The notes beneath the pieces are model-generated. The model did not search any database, was not told the origin of the DNA, and worked only from the letters and a program-made list of their open reading frames with translations. DNA of 64,000 bases from Microcebus murinus. Its lineage: Eukaryota > Chordata > Mammalia > Primates > Cheirogaleidae. Of this stretch, positions 27,369 to 39,650 are shown one piece after another. Within the stretch, counting starts at the first letter, position 1. Every line of letters begins with the position of its first letter. The stretch is taken from the NCBI RefSeq assembly GCF_040939455.1, contig NC_134136.1, positions 104,706,014 through 104,770,013 of the forward strand, read 5' to 3'. A program made the translations under genes and the position numbers.

Positions 27369-27814
27369 TTAATCACTTCAGGACCGTGATCACCGGCCAC
27401 GAACCCTTGCCCGCTGCCAGCATACTCATAGTCCCCACGGTAGTGTGTGCTGTGCATTGACGACGAATCTGTTTTGCTCTTGTGTGATGAGGAAAGCTTG
27501 AAAGCACTGAAAGCTTGTTTCACTTTACAGGCAGCTTTACTTGTAATGTAAATCAGAATAGGTAACATATATATATATATTTTCATTACGTTATTTTTAA
27601 GTGTTCACAACTTTATTTTGATAAATGAAAATTAGAAAAGTCATATCACGGCTGTCAGCTAAAGTTGTAGCTCGGCTGTGCGCCTTCATATCATGGCTGT
27701 CGGCTAAAGTTGCTGTGTGCGTTCATCTGTGGCTGTCGACTATAGTCGATGGTGGGCTGTGTGTGTTCATCTGTGGCTGTCAACTACAGTTAACGCTGGT
27801 CCCAAAGTGGTTAA
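27369..27814. mobile_element. Candidate piggyBac-like non-autonomous transposon
   Basis: A 446-bp block is bounded by TTAA on both sides (27369-27372 and 27811-27814). Inside the TTAAs the ends are imperfect inverted repeats: TCACTTCAGGACC on the left and, read on the other strand, CCACTTTGGGACC on the right, agreeing at 10 of 13 positions. The right half carries four copies of a roughly 40-50 bp subterminal repeat (27645-27805). TTAA targets are specific to the piggyBac superfamily, and piggyBac elements are known from the mouse lemur genome. The block contains no full transposase. The family call is inference from ends only. Confidence 0.5.
27645..27805 (+). repeat. Four degenerate tandem repeats with 'ggctgtc' core
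   Basis: The word 'ggctgtc' followed by 'RgctaaagttG'-like text occurs at about 27653, 27697, 27731 and 27773, each preceded by 'tcat' and a 'gtgtg' rich spacer. They have diverged by roughly a quarter. They lie next to the right end of the candidate piggyBac-like element and may be its subterminal repeats. Confidence 0.7.
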
Positions 27815-27835
27815 AACTAGTCCTTCTGGTCTTTG

Positions 27836-27838
27836 TGT

Positions 27839-27886
<48 letters not shown>

Positions 27887-27890
27887 CATG
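27836..27890 (+). repeat. (TG)n microsatellite
   Basis: About 20 TG dinucleotides with a few interruptions ('tatgtgtgcatgtg' at the right). The Cys-Val repeat frames across it are artefacts. Confidence 0.95.
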
Positions 27891-28609
27891 TGCTACTAAT
27901 TTGAAATTTTATGATTTATATTCTGAGAAATCTCACCTTTCAATTCTCTGAAAAAAGAAATTCAACATTCTTCAAATACTCATCCCTGTAACTCTGGGTG
28001 GGGAGGAATGGATGGGTCACTGAGAAGAATTATAAGGATATAGTGACATCTACAGGCAGCATGTATATTGTCAAACAGGATTCGGTTACCATTTGCTGAG
28101 GAATGGACTAACAGATCTCTGCCTTATGCTTATATATGTCTTGCTCACAGTAACCAACAGGAAAGGTAGACCAATTAAACTGGAACAGTTGACATAAAAG
28201 ATCTTGCTAAAACTAAAATCCATGTAATAAATGGGGCTTTGTGTCACCTAGTTTGTTGTACCTCGTTTATCTTCATTTTTGAAACGAGAATGGCAGTTTG
28301 ATTGGCAGTTAATCCGGAAATCTATATAAGGCATGTATATATACTTGATGAAAGTGGTGGCTGCAAATGAGTGCAAATGACAAAGAAGGAATATGTCCAT
28401 TAGAAATTTTAAAAATCATTTTTGGCTCTCAGTGATAAAATAGAGCCAAAATAAAATCTTTCCGAAGGGTCTGTTCCAGTATTTACAATTCAGGTTGACA
28501 TTATGTCAGAAGTTATTCCTGCATTTTCTTAATAGCAGGAGTGGGGAGAACAGTAATAGCAAGGGGGAATGGATAATAAAATACAATGGGATTAGGCTCA
28601 TTGGTGTCT

Positions 28610-29145
28610 GTGATGGTTAATTTCAAGTGTCAACTTGACTGAGTTGAAGGATACCCAAGTAGGTGGTAAAACATTATTTCTGGGTAGGTCTGTGAGGGCG
28701 TTTCCTAAAGAGATTAGCATTTGAATCACTAGATTGAGTAAAGAAGATTCACCCTCACCAATGTGGGCAGACACCATTCAATCCATGGAGGGCTCACAAA
28801 GAACAAAAAGGCAAAGAAAGGGCAAATTCAAATTCATTCTCTTTTCTGGAGCTGAGACATCCATCTTCTCCTGCTCTTGGACATCAAAACTCCAGGTTCT
28901 AGAGCCTGCAGATTCTGGGAATTATAGCAACTAGCAGTAAGCCCTACTTCCCATTTCACCTGGGACTGAATTATATCACCAGCTTTACCAGTTCTCCAGC
29001 TTGCAGAGAGCATATTTTGGGACTTTTCATCTTCCATAATTTCGTGAGCTAATTTTCATAACAAATCCCCTCTTATCTATGTATCTATCTGTCTATCTGT
29101 GTATTCTATTGATTCTGTTTTTCTAGAGAACCTTGACTAATACAG
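28610..29145. repeat. Interspersed repeat with weak inverted ends, unclassified
   Basis: The block begins 'ctgtgatggttaatttc' (28611) and ends 'ccttgactaatacag' (about 29144). The ends resemble each other as inverted repeats (CTGT...). I remember this text as a common mammalian interspersed repeat, including the words 'gtcaacttgactgagtt' and 'gagaaccttgactaatacag', but I cannot name the family reliably. No intact frame. Confidence 0.55.
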
Positions 29146-29985
29146 CATCATTTATTTTTCTATATGAGTAAAAACAAAACAAATCAAAGAAAGAAAAAGA
29201 CAAAATTTAAACTCCTTATGGGGAGATTATGTGTTATAATTCACTGTATTTTTTACGGTGGCTAGACTTACTTAGTGAATAGTTGATCTATTAGGAAAAA
29301 ATAAATATGCTGTAAAGCTGATTTTCAAAACTCTCTATTCTAATGTAGAATAGAATGAGAAGTTTAAGCACAATTGGGATTTAGCAGTCAAGCCACTAAA
29401 ACACCTTTATAGTTATCTAGTCTATGCAAAGAGCTATACAGACCTGCTTAAAGGTGGGAAAATCTAACTGCTTAATTAGTTCTTATTATTCCTTCACTTC
29501 TTTTCTTTCCTATACCTTTATCCTTCCAATACTTGCTTAACATGGGAAAAATGTGTGAGTTTACAGTGGTCATTGCTGAGATGAGCTGGCTAGAGTAATT
29601 TTGCCAATAGCCCAATCAAGAGGGCTGGCCACCAAGTGAATATACCTCAATAGTAAGAGGCATTAGGATGTTATGCTACATGGGAGCTCTCCTGTCTAGG
29701 AACAGCATACTAGAAAGTCTTCTTGGAGACCCACAAAGAACCTACATGTTTATCCAATGAGCAGATCAGTGTGGCCACTGCCACACCCAGAGCATCTTCA
29801 GCTTGTCAATATTAAAGCAGTAGGAACAGCCATGCAGAGGGTTAGGTTTTAAAGAGAGAGGGAAAAGAGGTGTCTCAGAGTCAGGCCTCACCCCTTATCC
29901 CCAGCTCCAACTTAACAATGAGGATTGCCACTCAAACCTGACTTAAAGGTAAGGAAAGAGATGAGATTTAAAACAACTTTGAAAT
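29146..29985. other. Gene-free spacer, nothing recognised
   Basis: About 840 bp of unique-looking DNA. I see no open frame, RNA gene or nameable repeat. Confidence 0.4.
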
Positions 29986-29988
29986 TAA

Positions 29989-30335
<347 letters not shown>

Positions 30336-30689
30336 TAAAGTTTCAATTTAAATAAAATTTTAATGGCCCAAAGTGGCCACAAAACCATGGAATCTTCACA
30401 AGATCATATTGCAGGACTAGAAATGGAGATCCAACAGAGTATGAGAGAAGATGGTAATTGGAAACACTGCAGCCATTTTATCTTTGTATCCCACCAACCT
30501 GAAACTTCTCAACAAACATATACATTTTGGGTGGACACAATTTAGTCCAGAGCAAGAACCTCTTGCCATATGGTAAAAAACTGTGTACACAATGGGGTAG
30601 TGAAGTCCAGGCTAGAAAATGATTTTCCATTCCATACCGGGGTCAGAGCATTTGAATTTCAAATTTTGTTTCCTTTTACCAGTTACATT

Positions 30690-31015
30690 ATGTTCGGCTT
30701 TCAATAAAAAACTATAAGGCATACTAAAAGACAAAAAGCACAGCCTGAATAGACAAAGCAAGTGTCAGAACCAGACTCAGATATGGCTGAGATTTTGGAA
30801 TTATACTGTGAATTTTAAAAACTATGATTAATATGGTGAAGGCTTTAATGAAAATGAGTGGGTAGCATGCAAAAACAGACGAGTTATATAAACAGAGATA
30901 AAAATGCTAAGAAAGAATTTTAAAATGCTAGAAATCAAAAACACTGTGACAGAAATAAAGTCTTTGAGGGGTTCATCAGTGAACTGTACATGCCAAGGAA
31001 ATAATCAGTGAGCTT
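30690..31015 (+). repeat. Old L1M fragment, left part (interrupted by young L1)
   Basis: A-rich L1M-type ORF1-region text runs up to 'aatcagtgagctt' and resumes at 34294 after the young L1. The left limit is a guess. Confidence 0.5.
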
Positions 31016-34000
31016 ACAATGGAGAGACAAGTTATCAACTCCTCTGGGACACAGCTAAAGCAGTTCTGAGAGGAAAGTTTATCTCCATAAATGCCTATAA
31101 CCAAAAGACAAGAAGATCACAAATAGACAATCTAATGAAACGACTCAAAGAGCTGGAAAAAGAAGAACAGACCAACCCCAAACCCAGCAGAAGAAGTGAA
31201 ATCAACAAGATCAAATCAGAACTAAATGAAATTGAAAACAGGGAAGCTATTCAGGAGATTAATAAAACAAAAAGTTGGTTCTTTGAAAAAATAAACAAAA
31301 TTGACACACCATTGGCTAAGCTAACGAAAAGCAGAAAAGAGAAATCTCTAATAAGCTCCATCAGGAACAAAAAAGGAGATATCACAACTGATCCCAAAGA
31401 GATACAAGATACAATTTATGAATACTACAAAAATCTTTATGCACACAAACTGGAAAATGTGGAGGAAATGGACACATTTCTAGAAACACACAGCCTCCCT
31501 AGGCTCAACCAGGAAGAAATAGATTCCCTGAACAGACCAATCTCAACAGCTGAAATAGAAACAGCAATTAAAAATCTCCCTAAAAAGAAAAGTCCCGGTC
31601 CAGATGGATTCACACCTGAATTTTACCACACTTACAAAGAAGAACTAGTACCTATCTTGCAGAAACTATTCCACAACATCGAGAAGAATGGAAACCTCCC
31701 CGACACCTTTTATGAAGCGAATATTACTCTGATACCAAAACCAGGAAAGGATGCAACAAAAAAAGAAAACTACAGACCAATATCCCTAATGAATATAGAT
31801 GCAAAAATTTTCAACAAAATCTTAGCTAACCGAATCCAGACACTTATCAAAAAAATAATCCACCACGACCAAGTGGGCTTCATCCCAGGGATGCAGGGAT
31901 GGTTCAACATACGTAAATCTATAAATGCAATTCACCACATAAACAGAAGCAAAAACAAAGACCACATGATTCTTTCAATAGATAGAGAAAAAGCTTTTGA
32001 CAAAATTCAACACCCTTTCATGATACAAACACTTAAGAAAATAGGCATAGAAGGGACATACCCAAAAATGATACAAGCCATATATGACAGACCCATAGCC
32101 AACATCATACTGAATGGGGAAAAATTGAAATCATTCCCACTTAGAACTGGAACCAGACACGGCTGCCCACTATCTCCACTTCTGTTCAACATAGTACTAG
32201 AAGTCTTGGCTACAGCAATCAGACAGGAAAATGGAATCAAAGGTATCCAAATAGGGGCAAAAGAGATCAAACTTTCATTGTTTGCTGATGATATGATATT
32301 GTATCTAGAAAACCCCAAAGATTCAACCAAGAAACTCCTGGAACTGATCAATGAATTTAGTAAAGTCTCAGGATAAAAAATCAATACACAGAAATCAGAG
32401 GCATTCATATACGCCAACAACAATCTAATTGAGAACCAAATCAAAGACTCAATTCCCTTCACAATAGCAACAAAGAAATTAAAGTACCTAGGAATATACT
32501 TAACCAAGGATGTAAAAGACCTCTACAGGGAGAACTATGAAACACTGAGGAAGGAAATAGCAGAGGATGTAAACAGATGGAAATCCATACCATGCTCGTG
32601 GATCGGCAGACTCAATATCATCAAAATGTCTATACTACCCAAACTGATCTACAGATTCAATGCAATACCTATTAAAATCCCATCAGCATTCTTCACAGAT
32701 ATAGAAAAAATAATTTTACGCTTCGTATGGAACCAAAGAAGACCCCGAATATCAAGAGCAATTCTAGGCAACAAAAACAAAATGGGAGGCATTAATATGC
32801 CAGATATCAAACTATACTACAAAGCTGTAGTAATTAAATCAATATGGTATTGGCACAAAAATAGGAATATCGACCAGTGGAACAGATGTGAGAATCCTGA
32901 TATAAAACCATCCTCATATAGCCATCTAATCTTTGACAAAGCAGACAAAAACATACACTGGGGAAAAGAATCCCTTTTCAATAAATGGTGCTGGGAAAAC
33001 TGGATAGCCACCTGTAGAAGGCTAAAACAGGACCCACACCTTTCACCTCTCACAAAAACCAACTCACACTGGATAACAGACTTAAACCTTAGGTATGAAA
33101 CTATTAGAACTCTAGAGGAAAAAGTTGGAAACACTCTCCTAGACATCGGCCTGGGCAAAGAGTTTATGAAGAAGTCCCCAAAGGCAATCACAGCAGCAAC
33201 AAAAATAAATAAATGGGACATGATCAAACTACAAAGCTTCTGCACAGCCAAAGAAATAGTCATGAAAGTAAACAGACAACCTACAGAATGGGAGAAAATT
33301 TTTGCATCCTATACATCCCATAAGGGACTGATAACTAGAATATACTTAGAACTCACGAAAATCAGGAAGAAAAAATCAAATGACCCCATTAAAAAGTGGG
33401 CAAAGGACTTGAACAGAAACTTTTCTAAAGAAGACAGAAGAATGGCCAACAAACATATGAAAAAATGCTCAACATCCCTAATCATCAGGGAAATGCAAAT
33501 CAAAACCACAATGAGATATCACTTAACCCCAGTGAGAATGGCCTTTATCAAAAAATCTCCAAACAATAAATGCTGGCGTGGTTGCGGAGAGAGAGGAACA
33601 CTCCTACACTGCTGGTGGGACTGCAAACTAGTTCAACCTCTGTGGAAAGCAATATGGAGATACCTTAAAGCGATACAACTGAATCTACCATTTGATCCAG
33701 CAATCCCATTGCTGGGCATCTACCCAAATGATCCAATGACACTCTACAAAAAAGAAACCTGCACTCGAATGTTTATGGCAGCACAATTCATAATTGCAAG
33801 GCTGTGGAAACAGCCCAAGTGCCCATCAATCCAAGAATGGATTAATAAAATGTGGTATATGTATACCATGGAGTACTATTCAGCTCTAAGAAACAACGGT
33901 GATATAGCACATTTTATATTTTCCTGGGTAGAGCTGGAACCCATACTACTAAGTGAAGTATCCCAAGAATGGAAAAACAAGCACCAGATATATTCTCCAG

Positions 34001-34280
34001 CAAACTGGTATTAACTGAGTAGCACCTAAGTGGACACATAGGTGCTACAGTAATAGGGTATTGGGCAGGTGGGAGGGGGGAGGGGGGCAGGTATATACAT
34101 ACATAATGAGTGAGAGGTGCACCATCTGGGGGATGGTCATGATGGAGACTCAGACTTTTGGGGGGAGGGGGGGAAATGGGCATTTATTGAAACCTTAAAA
34201 TCTGTACCCCCATAATATGCTGAAATAAAAAAAATAAAAAAATAATAATAAAAAAAAACCAAGACAAATAGGAAAAAAAA
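31016..34280 (+). mobile_element. 5'-truncated young L1 with 13-bp TSD
   Basis: A perfect duplication 'aatcagtgagctt' flanks the insert (31003-31015 and 34281-34293). The body starts at a point equal to 55825 in the full-length copy, so the 5' UTR, ORF1 and the endonuclease part of ORF2 are absent. The 3' UTR has the same G-rich tracts as the intact copy (34071-34087 and 34159-34173). The poly-A is double: after the first A-rich tract (to about 34258) a short non-L1 word 'ccaagacaaatagg' and a second A-run precede the duplication. Sequence is nearly the same as the intact element, so the insertion is recent. Confidence 0.95.
31018..34014 (+). pseudogene. L1 ORF2 3' part, broken by one premature stop
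   Basis: The frame corresponds to residues from about 278 to the end of ORF2p: reverse transcriptase, then the Cys-rich C-terminus. It reads openly except for a TAA at 32374-32376, where the intact copy has a tyrosine codon TAC (57182-57184). The FADD catalytic pair and SID motif are kept. Private changes include Arg for Ala after the SID motif (31984) and His for Gln in the RQGCPLSP motif (32157). Because the insertion is truncated and promoterless, no protein is expected. Confidence 0.9.
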
Positions 34281-34293
34281 AATCAGTGAGCTT

Positions 34294-37200
34294 GAAGATA
34301 TGTCAGTAGAAACTTCCAAAACTGAAATTCAAAGAAAAAAAAAAAAGAATAAAAGAGATAACAGAGTATCCAAGAGCTGTGGAACTATTACAAAAGGTAT
34401 AATTTATATGCAATGTAAATACCAGAAAGAAAGGAAAGAGAGAAAGTAACAGAATATTTGAAGTAATAATGGCTAAGAGTTTTCCAAAATTAAAGATAGA
34501 CAACAAACCACAGGTCTAGGAAGCTCCGGGCACACCAAGTAGGATAAATACCAAAACAAACAAACAAAAAACTCTACATCTAGGCATATCATATTCAAAC
34601 TGAAGAAAATAAAATACAAAGAAAAAATCTTGAAAGAAGCCAGAGAAAAAAATGCCTACCTACAGAGGAACAAGCATAGAATTAAATTAAAATTCTCTTC
34701 AGAAACAAGGCAAGCAAGAAGAGAGTAAAATATTTAAATTATTGAAAGGAAAGAAAAAACAACCTGAAATTCTATATCCAGCAAAAAATAATCCTTCAAA
34801 AGTGAAGGAAAAATAGACTTTCTCAAAAATTGAGGAAATTTATCACCAGTGAAGATGTCTTGCAAAATGTCGAAAGAAGTTCTTCAGAGAAAAGGAAAAT
34901 GACATAGGTCAGAAATTTGATCTACATAAAGAAAAGAAGAATGTTAGAAAAGGAATAAATGGATGTAAAATAAAATCTTTTATTTTTCTTGGTTTCAAAA
35001 TAGCAATAGCAACAATACGTTTATTTACTTTAGCTTATGTAAGGAGGAATTGGAAATACTATTATAAGGTACGTGGATGACCCATGAAGTAGTATAGTAT
35101 TATTTGAAAGTGAATTTGGACTAGTTTTAAGTGTATATTGCAAACCTTAGAGCAACCAGTAACCCAAAAAAAATTTTAAGTAAAATTGATATGCTAAAAG
35201 AGGAGAGAAAATTAAATCACATAAAATGCTCAATTAAAATAAAAAAGGCAGAAAACAAAAAAGTGGAAGGCAAAAAAAAGCAAGAAAAAAGGGCAGCAAA
35301 TATAAAACACTTTATAATAAGTATTAATCCAACTATATTATTATAATAATCATATTACATGTGTATGGTCTAAATACACCTATTGAAAGACAGAGATAAC
35401 AAGAGTGGATGGAAAAAAACCCAACTAGATATTGTCAATAAGAAATTTACTTTAAATATGATGACACAGATTTAATATAAAGAGATAGAGGAAAATATAT
35501 CATGTAAGCACTCATAAAAAGAAATCCAGAGTAGCTATATAAATATAAGGTGAAGCAGCCTTCATAGGAAGGAAAATTATTAAAGATAGAGAGGTGTATT
35601 ACATGATAAAAGTGCCAATTTTCCAATAAGACATAACAATCTTTAATGTGTGTACACCTAACAACAGAGCATCACAATACATGAGACATAAACAAATAGA
35701 ATGGAAGAAAAAATAGATAAATCTACTATTATAATTGGAGACTTCAACATCCCTCTATCAATAATTAAGAGATCTAGCAGGTAGAAAATCAATAAAGATA
35801 CAGTTGAATTCAATCAAGCAATTGACTGGATCTAATTGACATTTATAGAATAATTGATCCAGCAACAGCAGAATATACATTCTTCTCAAGCTCATATGGA
35901 CCACTCATCAATATATACCACATTCTAGGCCACAAAACACACCGTAACAAATTTAAACAAATCGTAAAACGTAGGCTCTCAGATCACAGTGGAATTCAAA
36001 CAAAAATTAATAACAGAAAGATAGCTAGGAAACTCCAAATATTTGGAGATTAAACATACACTTCTAAATAACACATGGGCCAAAGAAAAGTCTCAAGAGG
36101 AATTAAAAACAATATTTTGAGTTAAATAGAAATGAGAATAAAACCTATCAAAATTAGTGGGATTCAGCAAAAGTAGTGCTTACAGGGAAATTTATAGCAT
36201 TGAATGTATAGCAGTAAGAAAGAATAATAATCAGAAATCAATAATCTAAGTTTTTACCTTAGGAAACTAGAAAAAGAAAAGCAAATTAAATCCAAAGTAA
36301 GCACAATAAAGAAATAAAAGAGAATATATACCATTGAAATAAAAGCAGGAAAACAATAGAGAAAATCAATAAAACCTAAAGCTAGTATTTTGAAAAGATT
36401 CATAAATTTGATAAACCTCTAGCCAGGCTAACCAAGAACAAAAGGGAGAAGACACAAATTATTAATATTAGAAATGAAAGAGGGACTATCATTACTATTC
36501 CCATGGACATTAAAGTAATAATAAAAGAATATTTTGAACAACTCTATGCTACAAATTTGATAACTTAGATGAAATGGACAAATTCTTTGAAAGACACAAT
36601 CTGCCAAAACTCACGTAAGGAGAAATAGACAATGTGAATAGGTCTATATTTATTAAAGAGAATGAATCAATAATTAACAATCTTCCAAACACAAAGCACC
36701 AGTTTACAGATGATTTCACTAGTGCATTTCAGCAAATCCTCCCAAAAAACAAATGGTGCCAGTTTTCTACATTGGCTCCAAAAAATAGAAGCAGAGTGAA
36801 TATCTCCTAACTTATTCTATGAAGCCAGCATTACCCTAAAACAAAAACAGGCAGATAGTACAAGAAAGAAAAATTACTGACCAATAGCTCTCATAAACAT
36901 GGATGCCAAAATCCTGAGCAAAATATTAGCAAATCAAATCCAATAATGCATTAAAATAATTATATACCATGAGCAAGTAGGATTTATTCCAGATATGCAA
37001 AGCTAGTCCAACATTTGATAATCAATTAATGCAATCTATTACATCAACAGGGTAAAGATAAAAAATCACATGAACAGATCAATATATGCATAAAAACAGT
37101 TGACAAAATCCAACACCCATTCATGATAAAAACTCTCAGTAAACTAGGAATAGAGGGGAGGGATGAATAGTAGTGCACAGGGAAATTTTTAGGGCATTGA

Positions 37201-37487
37201 AACCATTCTGTATGATTCTATAATTGTGAATACATATCATTATGCCTTTGGCAAAACCAATAGAACTGTACAACACAAAGATGTTCTCTTATGGAAACTA
37301 TGAACTTCATACTAATGTATTGATATTAGTTCGTCAATTCTAGTAAACATAGGACATCCATGCCAGATGTTAATAATAAGAAAAACTGTTGGAAATTCCT
37401 TATAAGAAAACTTTTTGTACTCTGTTCAACTTTTCTGCAAACCTAAAATTTCTCCAAGAAATAAAGTCTATTAATTAAAAATAAATA
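34294..37487 (+). repeat. Old L1M, right part
   Basis: A-rich plus-strand L1M text, with weak ORF1 and ORF2 similarity ('gacaaaatccaacacccattc' at 37102 is ORF2 reverse-transcriptase region). It ends in the old L1M 3' UTR ending, 'gcaaacctaaaatttctcca' at 37438 and 'aataaagtctatta' at 37461. No frame exceeds about 70 codons. Confidence 0.7.
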
Positions 37488-38400
37488 AATGAAAAGGGAC
37501 TGGTTCCTATATAGGTTAAAATTAAAAAAAAAAGCACATGTCTAAAGTAGTCTTCAGAGTTACAAATCAGGATCAAGGATTTGGTAGCAAACTCATATTC
37601 ATTGTAACCAGCAAAGACGATTGATCTTTTACTTGCAGCATGTTCTGGAATATGCCAAGGTGTTTCTTATCTCTCTCTACCTTTGCTGTCTTCTGCTCTA
37701 GGAAAGCCCTTCTTACATTGTTTTCCAAGATCAAGAACCATTTCCTCATTTAAACTTTCCCTAATGACCCCAGACAGTCAGAGATACACCCTACTCACCA
37801 TTTGTTCTTGTACTTATTTGCAATATAGCATTTATTACTTTGTATTGTTATCATCTATGTCTTTTTTCCCCAGGAGCCTATAGACTTCTTGGTAATAAGA
37901 CTTGGGTATTTTTATAACATGTTCATGTTTTTACTAACCTATAACGTTAATTTAATAAATGTTTGGATGAAAGTTTGAAGAAAAACAAAAACAACAAAAA
38001 AGCTTTACAGGTGCTCCACATTCTGGATAAATGAGAACCTTTCTAGGGGTGATTGTCCATATATTTACCAGTTGGCACGGCAGTATGGCCTAGGCACTAG
38101 TAAGTCAAAACTTTTCTGTAACTTAATATTCTTATCTATAAAATGGAGTTGCATCACAGTTTCTTGACAAGATTAGTGTAGTTAACATGTAAATTGTTTA
38201 TATATTCAAAACATTTAATTATCATGAGTTTTTCTATTAAATTATGCTATGTAGTCATTACAATACTTATACACTAAATAGCTTATTAGCTAGACCATCA
38301 GTTTCTTGAAGGCAGGGATAATTACACTTTATATATCAGTATAGTTATAACATAAACTGTCTGGCTCATTATGTACTTATTAAAAGAATGGAGAATAACT
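37488..38400. other. Gene-free; L2/MIR-like relics
   Basis: An L2-like 3' region is likely at about 37625-37900 ('ccctaatgaccccagacagt' at 37758 and 'caggagcctatagacttctt' at 37872). A MIR-like stretch lies near 38075-38170. No gene is visible. Confidence 0.5.
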
Positions 38401-38549
38401 GGAGGAAGGAAGGAAGGAAGGAAGGAAGGAAGGAAGGAAGGAAGGAAGGAAGGAAGGAAGGAAGGAGGGAGGGAGGGAGGGAGGGAGGGAGGGAGGGAGG
38501 GAGGGAGGGAAGGAAGGGAGGGAGGGAGGGAGGGAGGGAGGAAGGAATG
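38401..38549 (+). repeat. GGAA/GGGA purine microsatellite
   Basis: About 15 GGAA units (38404-38466) pass directly into about 13 GGGA units, then 'aggaa' and further GGGA units to 38541. The strand is pure purine for about 145 bp. The GGG runs, spaced by one A, fit a G-quadruplex pattern. Pro-Ser-Leu and Glu-Gly-Arg repeat frames here are artefacts. Confidence 0.97.
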
Positions 38550-38561
38550 ATTTGCATAGAT

Positions 38562-38767
38562 CAGCACTGTCCGATAAAATTTTCTGCATTGATGGACATT
38601 TTTTATACCTGTGTTGTGAAATATGAGAGCCGCATATGACTACTAAACAGTTGAAATGTGTAGTACAACTAAAGAACAGAATTTTAAATTTTATTTAATT
38701 TTGATACACTTATATTTAAATTTAAATAGCCAAATGTGGCTAGTAGATACAGTATTGAATAGCACAG
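38562..38767. mobile_element. Small hAT-Charlie type MER element
   Basis: Begins 'cagcactgtccgata' and ends 'gtattgaatagcacag', with inverted ends CAGYRCTGT. The inner words 'agccaaatgtggctagtag' are characteristic of a common mammalian MER element of the hAT-Charlie group. It is non-coding. Confidence 0.75.
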
Positions 38768-39487
38768 GTACCTGTACATACTTTCTCAACTGAGAAAGTG
38801 TAATGTTTTTCAAAAAAATCTGTTGAGTAAGTCATTATTGAGGGTCTTCTACATTTAAAATACTATCATTGAATGTTCTGGATATTAGGGAAGTAAAAGT
38901 CTATATTCCTCCTCTTGGTAATTCATTTGAGAGAGAAAAATGTGTATTGAACAGTTAAGTAACAACTTAAATGTAACATATACACATAATCTGTGTACTT
39001 GTGTGAACCTACTTGCAACTGCAATTAAGGCTATAAGGAAATTTAGTTATAAGTATAGAAGTAGAAAGAGGTGAATAAATATATGGAGAGGTCTTAAAAC
39101 TGAATGGAAAAAGAATATTACATGTGACCTAAAACCTGTTTTTATTCTTACCTACTAAAAAATTCTAAATATTAATAGTGCCTTAGCAAGGTTTCAACTA
39201 CCATTTTGAGCAAATCTTATTTTATTCGCCGTGACACAATTTGGACAGTTTGAGGCCTGTATTTTAATAAATGTCCACAGCCAGTTAAAAAATGTTCATT
39301 ACTGAAAGAAAGCAGAGCAGTTGAAAATGATCACCAAAAATTTTAATAGAAGTTCCAGGATATCTATGGACTTCTGATTGGTATGTTTGAATTTAAGTGG
39401 AAAACATTTTTTTTTTTATCTTCTGGGGAAATCCTAGTTCCAAGAGTTTAACACTTCTTAATGAAGTGTTAACAGGATATCACCGTG
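38768..39487. other. Gene-free spacer, nothing recognised
   Basis: Unique-looking AT-rich DNA without frames or repeats that I can name. Confidence 0.4.
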
Positions 39488-39650
39488 GGTAACAATGTGG
39501 CTCCAAATTTGGCTATCAGAGTCACTTGAGGCTTCTTTTTAAAAATCTAGATTAAAAGGCTTCCCTTGATTTAGGGGTTGAAATGGGCCTAGAAATCTGT
39601 ATTCTTAATAAACTTCCCAAGTGATTTTTATTACCAGAGAGGAGTGGAAC
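39488..39650 (+). repeat. MER5A-like hAT relic
   Basis: The order 'atcagagtcacttgagg' (39516), 'aatctgtattcttaataa' and 'caagtgatttttatta' fits the MER5A layout. The ends are decayed. Confidence 0.55.

Noticed and set aside
27161..27586. 141-codon minus-strand frame
   Set aside because: No recognisable domain, and it crosses the TTAA boundary of the candidate transposon; probably chance.
38322..38639. Pro-Pro-Ser-Leu and Glu-Gly-Arg-Lys repeat frames on both strands
   Set aside because: Artefacts of the GGAA/GGGA microsatellite.
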